NCBI GenBank assembly: GCA_037190665.1
Contig: JBBCJT010000172.1
Coordinates: 1-39,724, forward strand
Length of the DNA stretch: 39,724 bases
Reading direction: 5' to 3'
Source: JBBCJT01 sp037190665
GTDB lineage: Bacteria > Pseudomonadota > Alphaproteobacteria > Acetobacterales > Acetobacteraceae
In this document: positions 23,065-31,592 of the stretch, piece by piece
Numbering within the stretch: position 1 is the first letter of the stretch
Layout: every line of letters begins with the position of its first letter
Program-made: the position numbers and the translations under genes
Notes under the pieces: model-generated
Seen by the model: the letters and a program-made list of their open reading frames with translations, nothing else
The model's database searches: none
Told to the model about the DNA's origin: nothing

Positions 23065-25397
23065 GGCTGCTCCTTCCCCGCGCGGAGGGCGTTGATCGTC
23101 ACCATCAGCGACGAGCTGGCCATCACCGCCGCGGCGAGCGGAGGAGAGACGAGCCCGGCCACCGCGAACGGCACGGCGATCACGTTATAGACCAGCGAGG
23201 CGGCGATGTTCTGCCGCGCGATGCGCTGGGCCCGCCGCGCGGTCGCGATCGCCGCCGGCAGGGCGGCTAGGCGCGGCGTGCGCAGGACGAGGTCGGCCGC
23301 CGACTGCGCGAGATCGGTGGCGCCCGGAGCGCTCGCCGCGACATGTGCGGCAGCCAGAGCCGGCGCGTCGTTGATGCCGTCGCCCACCGCCAGCACGTGG
23401 CGACCCTGGGCCTGCAGTTCGGCAATGCGCTCGACCTTGTCGCGTGGGGTAGCGCGCGCGCGCTGCGCCGCGATGCCGCAGGCGGCGGCCGCGGCGGCCA
23501 CGGGACCCGGCGCGTCGCCGGACAGGATTTCCGTGGACAGCCCGAGCCGTTCCAGCGCGGCGACGGCCGCCGGCGCGTCCTCGCGCAGCGCGTCGGTGAA
23601 GCGGAACCGCACCGGCGGCTGCCCGGCGCGTGCCAGCACCAGCGTCATGGAGTCGGGATCGTCTACCGCGCCGGCGAAGTCCGGGCTGCCGAGACGTATG
23701 TCGCCGATGGCCACGCCGCGGCCCGGCACCTCGACCGCGCCCGGTGCGGGAATCGCGGCGGGCGCTGCGCGCAGCAGCGCGCGGGCGAGGGGATGGCGCG
23801 ACACGGCGGCGAGGCTTGCCGCCGCGCGCAGGTCCGGCTCGGTCCAGCTTCCATCGTGGATCAGTTCGGGTTCGCCGCGCGTCAGCGTGCCGGTCTTGTC
23901 CAGCACGACATGATCCGCAGCGGCCAGCCGTTCCAGCGCTGTTCCCGTGGTGACCAGCACCCCCCTCCGGAACAGCGAACCGACCGCGACCACCTGCACG
24001 GCAGGGACCGCGATGGCGAGGCCGCAGGGGCAGGTGATGATCAGCACCGCCACCGCGTTCACCAGCGCCGGCTGCCAGCCAGTGCCGAAACCGATCCACC
24101 ACAGCAGGAAGGTCGCCGCCGCCAGCGTATGAACCACCGGCACATAGGCATGGGCAACGCGGTCTGCGAAGGCGACGAAGCGACTGCGGACCTGTTCGGC
24201 CTGCTCCATCGCGCGTGCGGCCATCGCGAGCGACGAATCGGCGGTGGCGGAGCGCGCCGTGACCAGCAGCGGCGTGCCGAGATTGATCGCCCCGGCCGGC
24301 AGCACCGCGCCCCGGGCGATCCGCACGGGCCGGCTCTCGCCGGTGACGGCCGCGCTGTCGAGCAGCGCCTCGGTATCGGCGATGGCGTCCACGGCCAGCC
24401 GCTCTCCGGTCGCGACCATCAGCCGGTCCTGCGCGCGCAGTTCCTCGGTCGCGACTGCTTCGGCCCGGCCCTCGGCATCGATGCGCATTGCCGTGCCGGT
24501 GCCGAGCGCGAGCAGCCCGGCCGCCGCGCCGCGCGCCTTGCGCCGGGCGGCGCCTTCCAGCACGCGGCCGGCCAGCAGCAGGAACAGCAGGGTCAGCGCG
24601 CCGTCGAACCACGTGTAGGGGCCGTTGCGCAGCGTCTCGCTCAGGCTCATCGCGGCGGTGAGCAGCACCGCAAGCGAGATGGCGACATCCATGTTGGCGC
24701 GCCCGGCGCGCAGCGAGCGCCACGCCGAACGGTAGAAGGGCACGCCCGCCACCGCGATCACCGGCAGGCCGATCAGCGCCGACAGCCAGTGCATGAAGCT
24801 GCGCGTGGCCTCGCCCATATCGGTGCCGACCCAGACGGCGACCGAGACCAGCATCACGTTCATCGCCCCGAAGGCAGCCACGCCGAGGGCGAGAATCAGG
24901 GCGCGGCGTTCGGAGTCGTCGCTGGCGCGCAGGCAGGCGGACGTCCACGGCCCGACCGCGAAGCCCAGCCGCGCGACGAGGCCGGCCAGCTCCTCCGCGT
25001 GGTCCGCAGCCCCTTCCCAGACCACCGTGAGCCGCTTTGTCCCGAGCGAGACACGGGCGCGCCGCACCGCCGGATCGGCGGCGAGCGCCTGCTCGATCAG
25101 CCAGACGCAGGCGCCGCAGCTCAATCCGTGCACCAGCAGATCCAGCTCGTGCCGCCCGTCGTCGAGCGCACGGGCGCGGGCGGCGAAGCCGGGCGCCGGC
25201 GGCGGGGCAGGGCGCAGCGTGCCGGGCGGCAGGCTGGCGCGGTTGTAGAAGCCGGCGAGGCCCAGCGCCCCGATCAGCCCGTGCGCCGCGGCGCAGCCGG
25301 CGCAGCAGAAGCGTTCGACGGAGTCCGCGCCGCAATGGGCGCAGGTCCGGATCGAGGCCGGCGCGGCTGCGGGGACGATGCGGGTGGTGTCGTTCAT
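23052..25397 (-). CDS. ccoI: Copper-translocating P-type ATPase CcoI/FixI
   Basis: This 781-residue P1B-type ATPase supplies copper for cbb3 oxidase. From the N terminus it has a Cys-rich segment (CAHCG with FCCAGC, residues about 18-34), a heavy-metal-associated domain with GLSCGACVWL, eight membrane helices with the metal site CPCGLAIAVP, the phosphorylation motif DKTGTLT, an HP motif in SRHPLARALL and GDGINDAPALA. The FixI/CcoI subgroup is recognised by the N-terminal CC-x-GC segment and the gene context between ccoH and ccoS. The start ATG 25395-25397 overlaps the ccoH stop; a 23-codon longer frame exists but begins inside ccoH. Confidence 0.95.
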   Translation of the reverse strand: MNDTTRIVPAAAPASIRTCAHCGADSVERFCCAGCAAAHGLIGALGLAGFYNRASLPPGTLRPAPPPAPGFAARARALDDGRHELDLLVHGLSCGACVWLIEQALAADPAVRRARVSLGTKRLTVVWEGAADHAEELAGLVARLGFAVGPWTSACLRASDDSERRALILALGVAAFGAMNVMLVSVAVWVGTDMGEATRSFMHWLSALIGLPVIAVAGVPFYRSAWRSLRAGRANMDVAISLAVLLTAAMSLSETLRNGPYTWFDGALTLLFLLLAGRVLEGAARRKARGAAAGLLALGTGTAMRIDAEGRAEAVATEELRAQDRLMVATGERLAVDAIADTEALLDSAAVTGESRPVRIARGAVLPAGAINLGTPLLVTARSATADSSLAMAARAMEQAEQVRSRFVAFADRVAHAYVPVVHTLAAATFLLWWIGFGTGWQPALVNAVAVLIITCPCGLAIAVPAVQVVAVGSLFRRGVLVTTGTALERLAAADHVVLDKTGTLTRGEPELIHDGSWTEPDLRAAASLAAVSRHPLARALLRAAPAAIPAPGAVEVPGRGVAIGDIRLGSPDFAGAVDDPDSMTLVLARAGQPPVRFRFTDALREDAPAAVAALERLGLSTEILSGDAPGPVAAAAAACGIAAQRARATPRDKVERIAELQAQGRHVLAVGDGINDAPALAAAHVAASAPGATDLAQSAADLVLRTPRLAALPAAIATARRAQRIARQNIAASLVYNVIAVPFAVAGLVSPPLAAAVMASSSLMVTINALRAGKEQPWTS

Positions 25398-25852
25398 GGC
25401 AGGAACAGCCGCTGCCGCGTATCGACCGGCCCGTCCCTCGTCTCCAGCCGCGCGCGCAGATCCCACTGGCCGGAACGCAGGCCGGAGACATCAGCGCGCC
25501 ACACGCCCGGCTGTGACGGGCTGAAGCTGACCGGGGCGTGGCTGCCGTCCAGCGGGCGCTCCAGTTCGCCCACGAGGATACCGCCGACCGCGGTGCCGTC
25601 CTGGCGGGCGGCGGAAACGGTGAGGCGACCCGCCTCCGCGCGCACGCTGAACCGCACGCCCAGCGCATCCTGCCGCGCCGCTTCTGCCAGCACCTGATTG
25701 TATTGCCGCCCGCGCTCGTAGGGGCGCTCCACGGTCGTGCCGGTGAAGGTGGACAGCGAGGACCAGATCAGCACGCCGTTCACCGCGAATGTGATGAGCA
25801 TGCCCCCGACGAACACGAACGGGATCCAGAGGGAGCGGCGCGGCGCGCTCAT
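25394..25852 (-). CDS. ccoH: FixH/CcoH family protein
   Basis: This 152-residue protein has one N-terminal membrane helix (IPFVFVGGMLITFAVNGVLIW, split at about residue 20) followed by a periplasmic domain with TTVERPYERGRQYNQVL, the conserved block of FixH/CcoH. The C-terminal part shows the FixH pattern PGVWRADVSGLRSGQWDLRA. CcoH interacts with the oxidase and stabilises it during assembly. It overlaps ccoG upstream and ccoI downstream by ATGA. Confidence 0.92.
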   Translation of the reverse strand: MSAPRRSLWIPFVFVGGMLITFAVNGVLIWSSLSTFTGTTVERPYERGRQYNQVLAEAARQDALGVRFSVRAEAGRLTVSAARQDGTAVGGILVGELERPLDGSHAPVSFSPSQPGVWRADVSGLRSGQWDLRARLETRDGPVDTRQRLFLP

Positions 25853-27351
25853 GGCCGCCCCGGTCCGACGAAGGCGGATTCGTGAGCGGTGAGACGTCGA
25901 CCGGACGGGTCGAGGATCCGGAAGTCGATATCCTTGCTGCCATGCGGGGCCGCATCGTCGGGCACGGTGACCAGCGCGCGCCAGGTCACGATCCCGTCGG
26001 CGCGCGTGGACAGCAGCGGTCGGCCCTGCGCGTCCGTCTCCGCGCCGATCACGCTCAAGTGCGCGCCCGGCAGGCCGGCGACTTCCAGCACCACGGTGCC
26101 GGGGGATTGGCGCCGGTCGAGCAGCTTCACCGTGTAGGCATTGCGCACGCTGCCGTCCGACAGGCGGACAAAGAGCGGCGCGCGATCGCGCTGCACGGAC
26201 AGATCCATCGTGGTGCGCAGCGCCATCGCGCCGAGGATCACGCCGGTGACCAGCAGCAGGGCCGCGGCGTAGACGAGCGTGCGGCCGCGCAGCAGGTTGA
26301 TCCCGCTCCGCGCCTTCATGGCGGGCTCGAAGCGCGCCGGGCCGGCCGGGATGGCGGCGACCGCGGCGGTGGAGGCATCCAGGTTGGCCAGCGTCTCGAA
26401 GGCGATAAGCCCGTGCGGGCGTTCGACCTTGTCCATGATCGTGTTGCAGGCATCGACGCAGAGGCCGCAGCCGATGCATTCCATCTGCACGCCGTCGCGG
26501 ATGTCGATGCCGGTGGGGCAGACGTTCACGCACTGGCGGCAGTCGATGCAGTCGCCATGGCCGTCCCAGCTCGCACCGGCCTTGTGCCGGCCGCGCGGCT
26601 CGCCGCGCCACGGACGGTAGCTGACGATCATCGTGTGGTCGTCGAACATCGCCGCCTGGAAGCGCGGCCACGGGCACATGTATGTGCAGACCTGCTCGCG
26701 CGCCCAGCCGGCGAGGCCGTAGGTGGTCAGCGTGAACAGGCCGAAGAAGAAGTAGACGGACGTGCTGGCCTGCCCGGTGGCGAGCTCGCGCACCACCGTC
26801 GGGGCGTCGTTGTAGTACATCACCCAGGCGCCGCCGGTCGCCGCGCCGATCAGCAGCCAGGCGGCATGGGTCGCGCCCTTCTTGAGGTACTTCTCGCTGG
26901 TCCAGGGCGCGCGGTCGAGCCGCATGCGCGCGTTGCGGTCGCCCTGGATGAGTCGTTCGACCCACATGAACAGGTCGGTCCAGACCGTCTGCGGGCAGGT
27001 GAAGCCGCACCAGACGCGGCCGAACAGCGACGTGACGGCGAACAGCCCGATCGCGCTCAGCACCAGCAGGAAGGTGACGATGTAGAATTCCTGCGCCCAG
27101 ATCTCGATGCCGAAGAAATACAGCCGCATGCCCTGCAGATCGACGAGGACGGCCTGGTTCGGCAGGCCCGGCCCGCGATCCCAGCGCAGCCAGGGCACGA
27201 GGTAGTAGAGCGCGAGGCAGACGATCAGGATCGCCCATTTGGCGCGGCGCACCGGGCCGTGGACGGCAGCCGGGTAGACCTTGACCCGTGAAGCATAGAG
27301 CGGAGCCGGGGCGTCCGACTGGCTCGCCTTCGCTTCGAGACTGCCATCCAC
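25849..27351 (-). CDS. ccoG: Cytochrome c oxidase accessory protein CcoG (FixG/RdxA)
   Basis: This 500-residue integral membrane protein has about five helices, a GRVWCGFTCPQTVWTDLFMW block, and two [4Fe-4S] cluster motifs, CIDCRQCVNVCP and CIGCGLCVDACN, near residues 270-310. The C-terminal third is a periplasmic Ig-like domain. CcoG reduces Cu(II) to Cu(I) for delivery to the oxidase in studied systems (family knowledge). It lies 7 bp downstream of ccoP and overlaps ccoH. Length is typical and all eight cluster cysteines are present. Confidence 0.95.
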   Translation of the reverse strand: MDGSLEAKASQSDAPAPLYASRVKVYPAAVHGPVRRAKWAILIVCLALYYLVPWLRWDRGPGLPNQAVLVDLQGMRLYFFGIEIWAQEFYIVTFLLVLSAIGLFAVTSLFGRVWCGFTCPQTVWTDLFMWVERLIQGDRNARMRLDRAPWTSEKYLKKGATHAAWLLIGAATGGAWVMYYNDAPTVVRELATGQASTSVYFFFGLFTLTTYGLAGWAREQVCTYMCPWPRFQAAMFDDHTMIVSYRPWRGEPRGRHKAGASWDGHGDCIDCRQCVNVCPTGIDIRDGVQMECIGCGLCVDACNTIMDKVERPHGLIAFETLANLDASTAAVAAIPAGPARFEPAMKARSGINLLRGRTLVYAAALLLVTGVILGAMALRTTMDLSVQRDRAPLFVRLSDGSVRNAYTVKLLDRRQSPGTVVLEVAGLPGAHLSVIGAETDAQGRPLLSTRADGIVTWRALVTVPDDAAPHGSKDIDFRILDPSGRRLTAHESAFVGPGRP

Positions 27352-27358
27352 GATTGCT

Positions 27359-28249
27359 CTACCTCCCCGCGTCGGGCTCGCCGCCTCCCAGCGTGTGGAC
27401 GTAGACGGCCAGCATCCGGATCAGCGCCGGATCGAGCCGCCCTTGGAAGGCCGGCATCACGCCGGCACGGGCATAGGCGATGGAGGTCGTGATGCTGCGG
27501 CGGTCCCCGCCGTAGAGCCACACCCGGTCAGTCAGGTTCGGCGCCCCCTGTTCGCGCATGCCCTCGCCCTTCTCGCCGTGGCAGGCGGCGCACTGGTCGG
27601 CGTAGATCGGTGCCCCGCGCGCTGCCGCCGCGGCGTCCGTGGAGCGGCCGGACAACGCCAGCACGTGTTCGGCCACATCGCCCGCCTGCGCCCAGGTCAG
27701 CATGCCGTCGGCGACGAAGCGGGGCATCTGGCTGCGGCGGGTATCGTCATCCTCCTCGGCCCGGATGCCGTGGCGGATCGTCTGCTCGATATCCGCGAGC
27801 GTGCCGCCCCACAGCCACTCGTCGTCGGCCAGCACCGGATAGCCGCCCGGCGCGCCCTGGCCGCCGGCCCCGTGGCAGGGCTGGCAGTTGTTGGCGAAGG
27901 CCACGCGGCCGCCGGCCAGCGCGTAGTCGCGCAGCGCCGCGTCGTCGAGCAGGGCCGTGATCGGCGTGGCGCGGATGCGCTCGAGCATCGGCGCGTGCGC
28001 CGCGCTGGCGCTCGCCATCTCCTCGGTGATCGCCTCGCGCGCCACCCAGCCGGTCACGCCGCGGGTCGCGCCGCCGAACCAGGGGATCGCGGGATACAGG
28101 ATGATCCACACGATGCCCCAGGCGATGGTGGCGTAGAAGGTGTAGAGCCACCACGCGGGGGAGGGCGTGTTCAGCTCCTTGATGCCGTCCCATTCATGAC
28201 CGGTGGTCATCTTCCCGGTCACGGCATCCTTTTCGATCTTGGTCGGCAT
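27359..28249 (-). CDS. ccoP: cbb3-type cytochrome c oxidase subunit III, CcoP
   Basis: This 296-residue di-haem protein has the N-terminal motif GHEWDGIKELNTPSPAWW (18-34), a membrane helix at about 35-55, and two c-haem sites, CQPCH at 122-126 and CAACH at 220-224, each with a later Met ligand candidate (SQMPRF and GVMPAF). It passes electrons from cytochrome c or CcoO to the catalytic subunit. It lies 6 bp after ccoQ and 7 bp before ccoG. Confidence 0.96.
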   Translation of the reverse strand: MPTKIEKDAVTGKMTTGHEWDGIKELNTPSPAWWLYTFYATIAWGIVWIILYPAIPWFGGATRGVTGWVAREAITEEMASASAAHAPMLERIRATPITALLDDAALRDYALAGGRVAFANNCQPCHGAGGQGAPGGYPVLADDEWLWGGTLADIEQTIRHGIRAEEDDDTRRSQMPRFVADGMLTWAQAGDVAEHVLALSGRSTDAAAAARGAPIYADQCAACHGEKGEGMREQGAPNLTDRVWLYGGDRRSITTSIAYARAGVMPAFQGRLDPALIRMLAVYVHTLGGGEPDAGR

Positions 28250-28255
28250 GTCGTC

Positions 28256-28411
28256 TCAGTCCTCATCCCGCAGCGGCAGCATGCCGTGGCGTTCGAACTC
28301 GGCGCGGCGGGAAGGGCGCAGGGCGCGCCACACCAGCACGGCGAACAGCAGCAGGAACAGGACCGTCCAGGCCTGCCGCAGCAACGGATAGATCTCGGCG
28401 ATCGTGCCCAT
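28256..28411 (-). CDS. ccoQ: cbb3-type cytochrome oxidase subunit CcoQ
   Basis: This 51-residue gene runs from ATG 28409-28411 to TGA 28256-28258. The product has one membrane helix (WTVLFLLLFAVLVWRAL) followed by a basic stretch and the tail RRAEFERHGMLPLRDED, matching the CcoQ pattern RP-x-[RK]-x-x-[YF]-x-x-A/H. CcoQ stabilises the oxidase core. It sits 3 bp after ccoO and 6 bp before ccoP, exactly where ccoQ belongs. Confidence 0.92.
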   Translation of the reverse strand: MGTIAEIYPLLRQAWTVLFLLLFAVLVWRALRPSRRAEFERHGMLPLRDED

Positions 28412-28414
28412 CGG

Positions 28415-29137
28415 CTACTGCCTCAACTGCTCGGGCGTGACGTCGCGGAACTGCACCAGCGTGCCCAGCATCTGCAGGTAGGCGACCAGCGCATCCATCT
28501 CGGTGATCCGCGCGGCATCGCCGTCCCAGTTCGCCTGCTGCGCGCGCGGGTAGCGGGCCGAGCCCGTGGCCCAGTCCCCGTCCGCCGTGGCCTGCGCCTC
28601 CAGATCGGCGCGTGCATTGGCGATCTGCTCGTCGGTATAGGGCACGCCGGCCGTCCTCAGGGCACGGAGGTGGCGGTCGATATCGGCATAGCGCAGCGGC
28701 CGGTCGAGGAACGGGTAGGAGGGCATCACCGACTCCGGCACGAGCGCGCGCGGGTCGCGCAGATGCGCGGCATGCCAGTCGTTGGAATAGCGGCCGCCGA
28801 CGCGCGCGATATCCGGTCCGGTGCGCTTGGAGCCCCACTGGAATGGCTTGTCGTACATGCTCTCGGCCGCGAGCGAGTAGTGGCCGTACCGCTCCAGCTC
28901 GTCGCGGAAGGGGCGGATCTGCTGGCTGTGGCAGGTGTAGCAGCCCTCGCGGATGTAGATGTTCCGCCCGGCAAGTTCGAGCGGCGTGTAGGGCCGCACG
29001 CCCTGTACCCGTTCGATCGTGGTCTCGATCAGGAACAGCGGCAGGATCTGCACCAGCCCCCCGATGCTGACCGTGATCAGGGCCAGCACCGCGAGCAGGA
29101 TGACGTTGGTTTCGATGGTCTCGTGGCGGATCGCCAT
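28415..29137 (-). CDS. ccoO: cbb3-type cytochrome c oxidase subunit II, CcoO
   Basis: This 240-residue mono-haem cytochrome c has one N-terminal membrane anchor (about residues 10-35) and the haem motif EGCYTCHSQQIRPFRDE with CYTCH at 66-70. KRTGPDIARVGGRYSNDWH and the axial Met in ESVMPSYPFL follow, a very conserved CcoO order. It is the first periplasmic electron acceptor bound to CcoN. A GGGGAG ribosome site lies just before the ATG, in the 15-bp gap after ccoN. Confidence 0.96.
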   Translation of the reverse strand: MAIRHETIETNVILLAVLALITVSIGGLVQILPLFLIETTIERVQGVRPYTPLELAGRNIYIREGCYTCHSQQIRPFRDELERYGHYSLAAESMYDKPFQWGSKRTGPDIARVGGRYSNDWHAAHLRDPRALVPESVMPSYPFLDRPLRYADIDRHLRALRTAGVPYTDEQIANARADLEAQATADGDWATGSARYPRAQQANWDGDAARITEMDALVAYLQMLGTLVQFRDVTPEQLRQ

Positions 29138-29152
29138 GATGCGCTGCTCCCC

Positions 29153-30640
29153 TCAGGCCCGCGCCACGGCCGGCGCGGCCGCCGGTTCGATGCGCGGGGC
29201 CCCCACCTTGATGGTGCGATAGACGTTGATCACCATCAGCAGGGCGCCGGTGAGGTAGAACAGCCCGCCGAGCATGCGGATCACGTAGTAGGGATGCATC
29301 GCGGCGACGGTCTCGACGAAGGAGTACTGCAGGAAGCCCAACTCGTCGAAGGCGCGCCACATGAGGCCCTGCATGATGCCGGATACCCACATCGCGGTGA
29401 TGTAGAGAACGATGCCGAGGGTGGCGATCCAGAAGTGCCACTCGACCAGCTTGCGCGACCACATCTCCTGCCGCCGCCACAACACCGGCACGAGGTAGTA
29501 GATCGCGCCGAAGGTGATGAAGCCGTTCCAGCCCATCGCGCCGGAATGGACGTGGCCGATGGTCCAGTCGGTGTAGTGCGACAGTGCGTTGACGGCGCGG
29601 ATCGACATTACCGGCCCCTCGAACGTGGCCATGCCGTAGAAGGCCACGGCAGTCACCGAGAAGCGCAGCGCCGGGTCGGTGCGCAGCTTGTCCCATGCGC
29701 CGGACAGGGTCATGATTCCGTTGATCATGCCGCCCCAGGACGGCATCCACAGGATCACGCTCATCACCATGCCGAGCACCTGCGTCCAGTCGGGCAGGGA
29801 GGTGTAGTGCAGGTGATGCGGGCCGGCCCAGATGTACAGGAAGATCAGCGACCAGAAGTGGATGATCGACAGCCGGTATGAATAGATCGGCCGGTCGGCC
29901 TGCTTGGGAATGAAGTAATACATCATCCCCAGGAAGCCGGCGGTCAGGAAGAAGCCGACCGCGTTGTGGCCGTACCACCACTGGATCATCGCATCCTGCA
30001 CGCCCGACCAGATCTGGTAGCTCTTGGACGTGCCGGCGACCGGGATCGCCAGATTGTTGCCGATGTGCAGCATCGCGATGGTCAGGATGAAGCCGAGGTA
30101 GAACCAGTTCGCGACGTAGATGTGCGGCTCGTCGCGCTTCATGATCGTGGCGACGAACACGACGAGGTAGACCACCCAGACGAAGGTCAGCCACAGGTCC
30201 ACGAACCACTCGGGCTCGGCGTATTCCTTGCTCTGGGTGACGCCCATCAGATAGCCGAGGGCGGCGCAGACGATGAAGAACTGGTAGCCCCAGAACAGGA
30301 ACCAGCCCGCCGGCTCGCCGCCGAACAGCCGCGCGCGGCAGGTGCGCTGGACGACGTGCAGCGAGGTGCCCAGCAGCGCGTTGCCGCCGAAGGCGAAGAT
30401 CACCGCGCTGGTGTGCGCGGGCCGCAGCCGGCCGAAGGTGAAGTACTCGATCCCCCAGTCGAACAGGTGCGGGAACGCCAGCTCGGAGGCGACGATCACG
30501 CCCAGCAGGAAGCCCGCCACGCCCCAGAAGATCGTGGCGATGACGAACGCGCGCACCGGCGCCTCGACATACGAGGTAACCGCGCGGGTCGCGGCGGCGG
30601 GGAGGGGGTGGGCTAGCGGGTCGAGGACCGTGGCGGACAT
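29153..30640 (-). CDS. ccoN: cbb3-type cytochrome c oxidase subunit I, CcoN
   Basis: This 495-residue catalytic subunit reduces oxygen to water with proton pumping and has high oxygen affinity. Twelve helices are visible, with haem and CuB ligands in their usual blocks: RPAHTSAVIFAFGGN (His76, low-spin haem b), YGHNAVGFFL (CuB), AGPHHLHYTSLPDW (CuB His pair) and GHVHSGAMGWNG (haem b3 and b). I preferred ATG 30638-30640. An in-frame TTG eleven codons upstream (30673) is possible, but it would place the start inside the palindrome in the promoter region. Upstream lie two FNR/FixK-like sites, so low-oxygen induction is expected. It is the first gene of the operon. Confidence 0.96.
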   Translation of the reverse strand: MSATVLDPLAHPLPAAATRAVTSYVEAPVRAFVIATIFWGVAGFLLGVIVASELAFPHLFDWGIEYFTFGRLRPAHTSAVIFAFGGNALLGTSLHVVQRTCRARLFGGEPAGWFLFWGYQFFIVCAALGYLMGVTQSKEYAEPEWFVDLWLTFVWVVYLVVFVATIMKRDEPHIYVANWFYLGFILTIAMLHIGNNLAIPVAGTSKSYQIWSGVQDAMIQWWYGHNAVGFFLTAGFLGMMYYFIPKQADRPIYSYRLSIIHFWSLIFLYIWAGPHHLHYTSLPDWTQVLGMVMSVILWMPSWGGMINGIMTLSGAWDKLRTDPALRFSVTAVAFYGMATFEGPVMSIRAVNALSHYTDWTIGHVHSGAMGWNGFITFGAIYYLVPVLWRRQEMWSRKLVEWHFWIATLGIVLYITAMWVSGIMQGLMWRAFDELGFLQYSFVETVAAMHPYYVIRMLGGLFYLTGALLMVINVYRTIKVGAPRIEPAAAPAVARA

Positions 30641-30672
30641 GCGTAATTCCGGCGGGGTGACAGGTGACTTCA

Positions 30673-30692
30673 AGCAGTCCCTCGGGACTGCT
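30673..30692. repeat. Perfect 20-bp palindrome in the ccoN upstream region
   Basis: AGCAGTCCC-TC-GGGACTGCT has two exact 9-bp arms with a 2-bp centre. It lies 32 bp upstream of the ccoN ATG and 4 bp on the ccoN side of the first FNR-like box. If FNR binds there and the start site is about 41 bp from the box centre, the palindrome overlaps the core promoter. It could be a repressor site or, if transcribed, a 5'-leader hairpin. Confidence 0.5.
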
Positions 30693-30696
30693 CACA

Positions 30697-30710
30697 TTGA
30701 GCCACATCAA
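30697..30710. promoter_or_regulatory. FNR/FixK-like binding site, ccoN-proximal
   Basis: On the minus strand the site reads TTGATGTGGCTCAA, which fits the TTGA-N6-TCAA core of the FNR/FixK box with one mismatch to TTGAT-N4-ATCAA. It lies 57 bp upstream of the ccoN start, the usual place for oxygen-responsive activation of cbb3 operons in alphaproteobacteria. Confidence 0.7.
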
Positions 30711-30711
30711 T

Positions 30712-30725
30712 TTGCGCCATATCAA
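30712..30725. promoter_or_regulatory. Second FNR/FixK-like site in the ccoN/DUF2189 divergent region
   Basis: On the minus strand the site reads TTGATATGGCGCAA: a full TTGAT half-site and a weaker second half. It is spaced 15 bp centre to centre from the first site. It could serve the ccoN promoter or the divergent DUF2189 gene whose start is 85 bp away. It is weaker than the first box. Confidence 0.5.
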
Positions 30726-30809
30726 TTAGCGCGCGAGGCCGGTAAACTCCGATCGGGATGAGTCGGGCCGGCAGGCTGGGACTCAGATGACGGGAAACGG
30801 GAGCCGCCA

Positions 30810-31586
30810 TTGAGCGCGACCGCAACGAACCTGGTTGCAGGCCAGCCCATCGCGCGACGGGTGCCGATCGACCGCCCCTGGGCGTGGCTCGCGGCAGGCT
30901 GGCGGGACATCCTCGCCGCCCCCCTCGTCTCGCTGACCTATGGCGCGATCTTCGCGATCCTCGGCTGGCTCCTGGCCTGGGCGGCGTTCCGGGTCGGCAG
31001 TTTCTGGCTGATCCTGCCCGCGACGTCGGGTTTCCTGCTGGTGGCACCGATGCTCGCCGTGGGGCTCTACGAGTGCAGCCGGCTGCGCGAGCTGGGGCAG
31101 CGGCCGACGCTGGGCGCGGCGTTCGGCGCGTGGCGGCGCAACGGCGTGCAGATCGGCGTGATGGGCGTGGCCCTGCTGCTGCTGAACCTGTTCTGGGTGC
31201 GGATCGCCGCATTGTTGTTCATGCTGTTCTTCGGCGTCGGCTTCTCGGGAACGATCGAGGAACTGCCGGCCGCGATGCTGCGCCACCCGCAGCTTCTGCC
31301 GTTCCTCGTGGTGGGCACCTTCGCCGGTTTCGTGCTGGCGGCGGCCACCTTCACGCTCGCGGCCTTCGCGATCCCGATGCTGCTGGACCGCGAGATCGGC
31401 GCGGTGGAGGCGATGATCGCCAGCCTGCGGGCCGTGATGCTGAACCTGCCGGCGATGCTGCTCTGGGCCGCCCTGATCGTCGGTTTCACCGCCGCCGGGC
31501 TGGCGACGCTGTTCCTCGGGCTGATCGTGGTGTTGCCGCTGCTCGGCCACGCCTCCTGGCACGCCTACCGCGACCTGTTCCGCTGA
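30810..31586 (+). CDS. DUF2189 domain-containing membrane protein
   Basis: This 258-residue polytopic protein has about six helices. The DUF2189 block WAWLAAGWRDILAAPLVSLTYG (in two parts around residues 24-45) is followed by PMLAVGLYECSRL and a conserved IPMLLDREIGAVEAMIASLRAV region. The start is a TTG at 30810-30812 preceded by GGGAG at 6 bp. No better ATG is available: the nearest ATG (30787) opens only an eight-codon frame that ends at the TTG. The gene is divergent from ccoN across a 169-bp region with FNR-like sites, and the family is often found near cbb3 genes. The function is unknown, but a role linked to the oxidase is a fair inference. Confidence 0.82.
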   Translation: MSATATNLVAGQPIARRVPIDRPWAWLAAGWRDILAAPLVSLTYGAIFAILGWLLAWAAFRVGSFWLILPATSGFLLVAPMLAVGLYECSRLRELGQRPTLGAAFGAWRRNGVQIGVMGVALLLLNLFWVRIAALLFMLFFGVGFSGTIEELPAAMLRHPQLLPFLVVGTFAGFVLAAATFTLAAFAIPMLLDREIGAVEAMIASLRAVMLNLPAMLLWAALIVGFTAAGLATLFLGLIVVLPLLGHASWHAYRDLFR

Positions 31587-31592
31587 GGCCGC

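Noticed and set aside
27395..29881. A plus-strand open frame of 828 codons opposite ccoNOP
   Set aside because: Antisense to intact oxidase genes with conserved haem and copper ligands; composition artefact.
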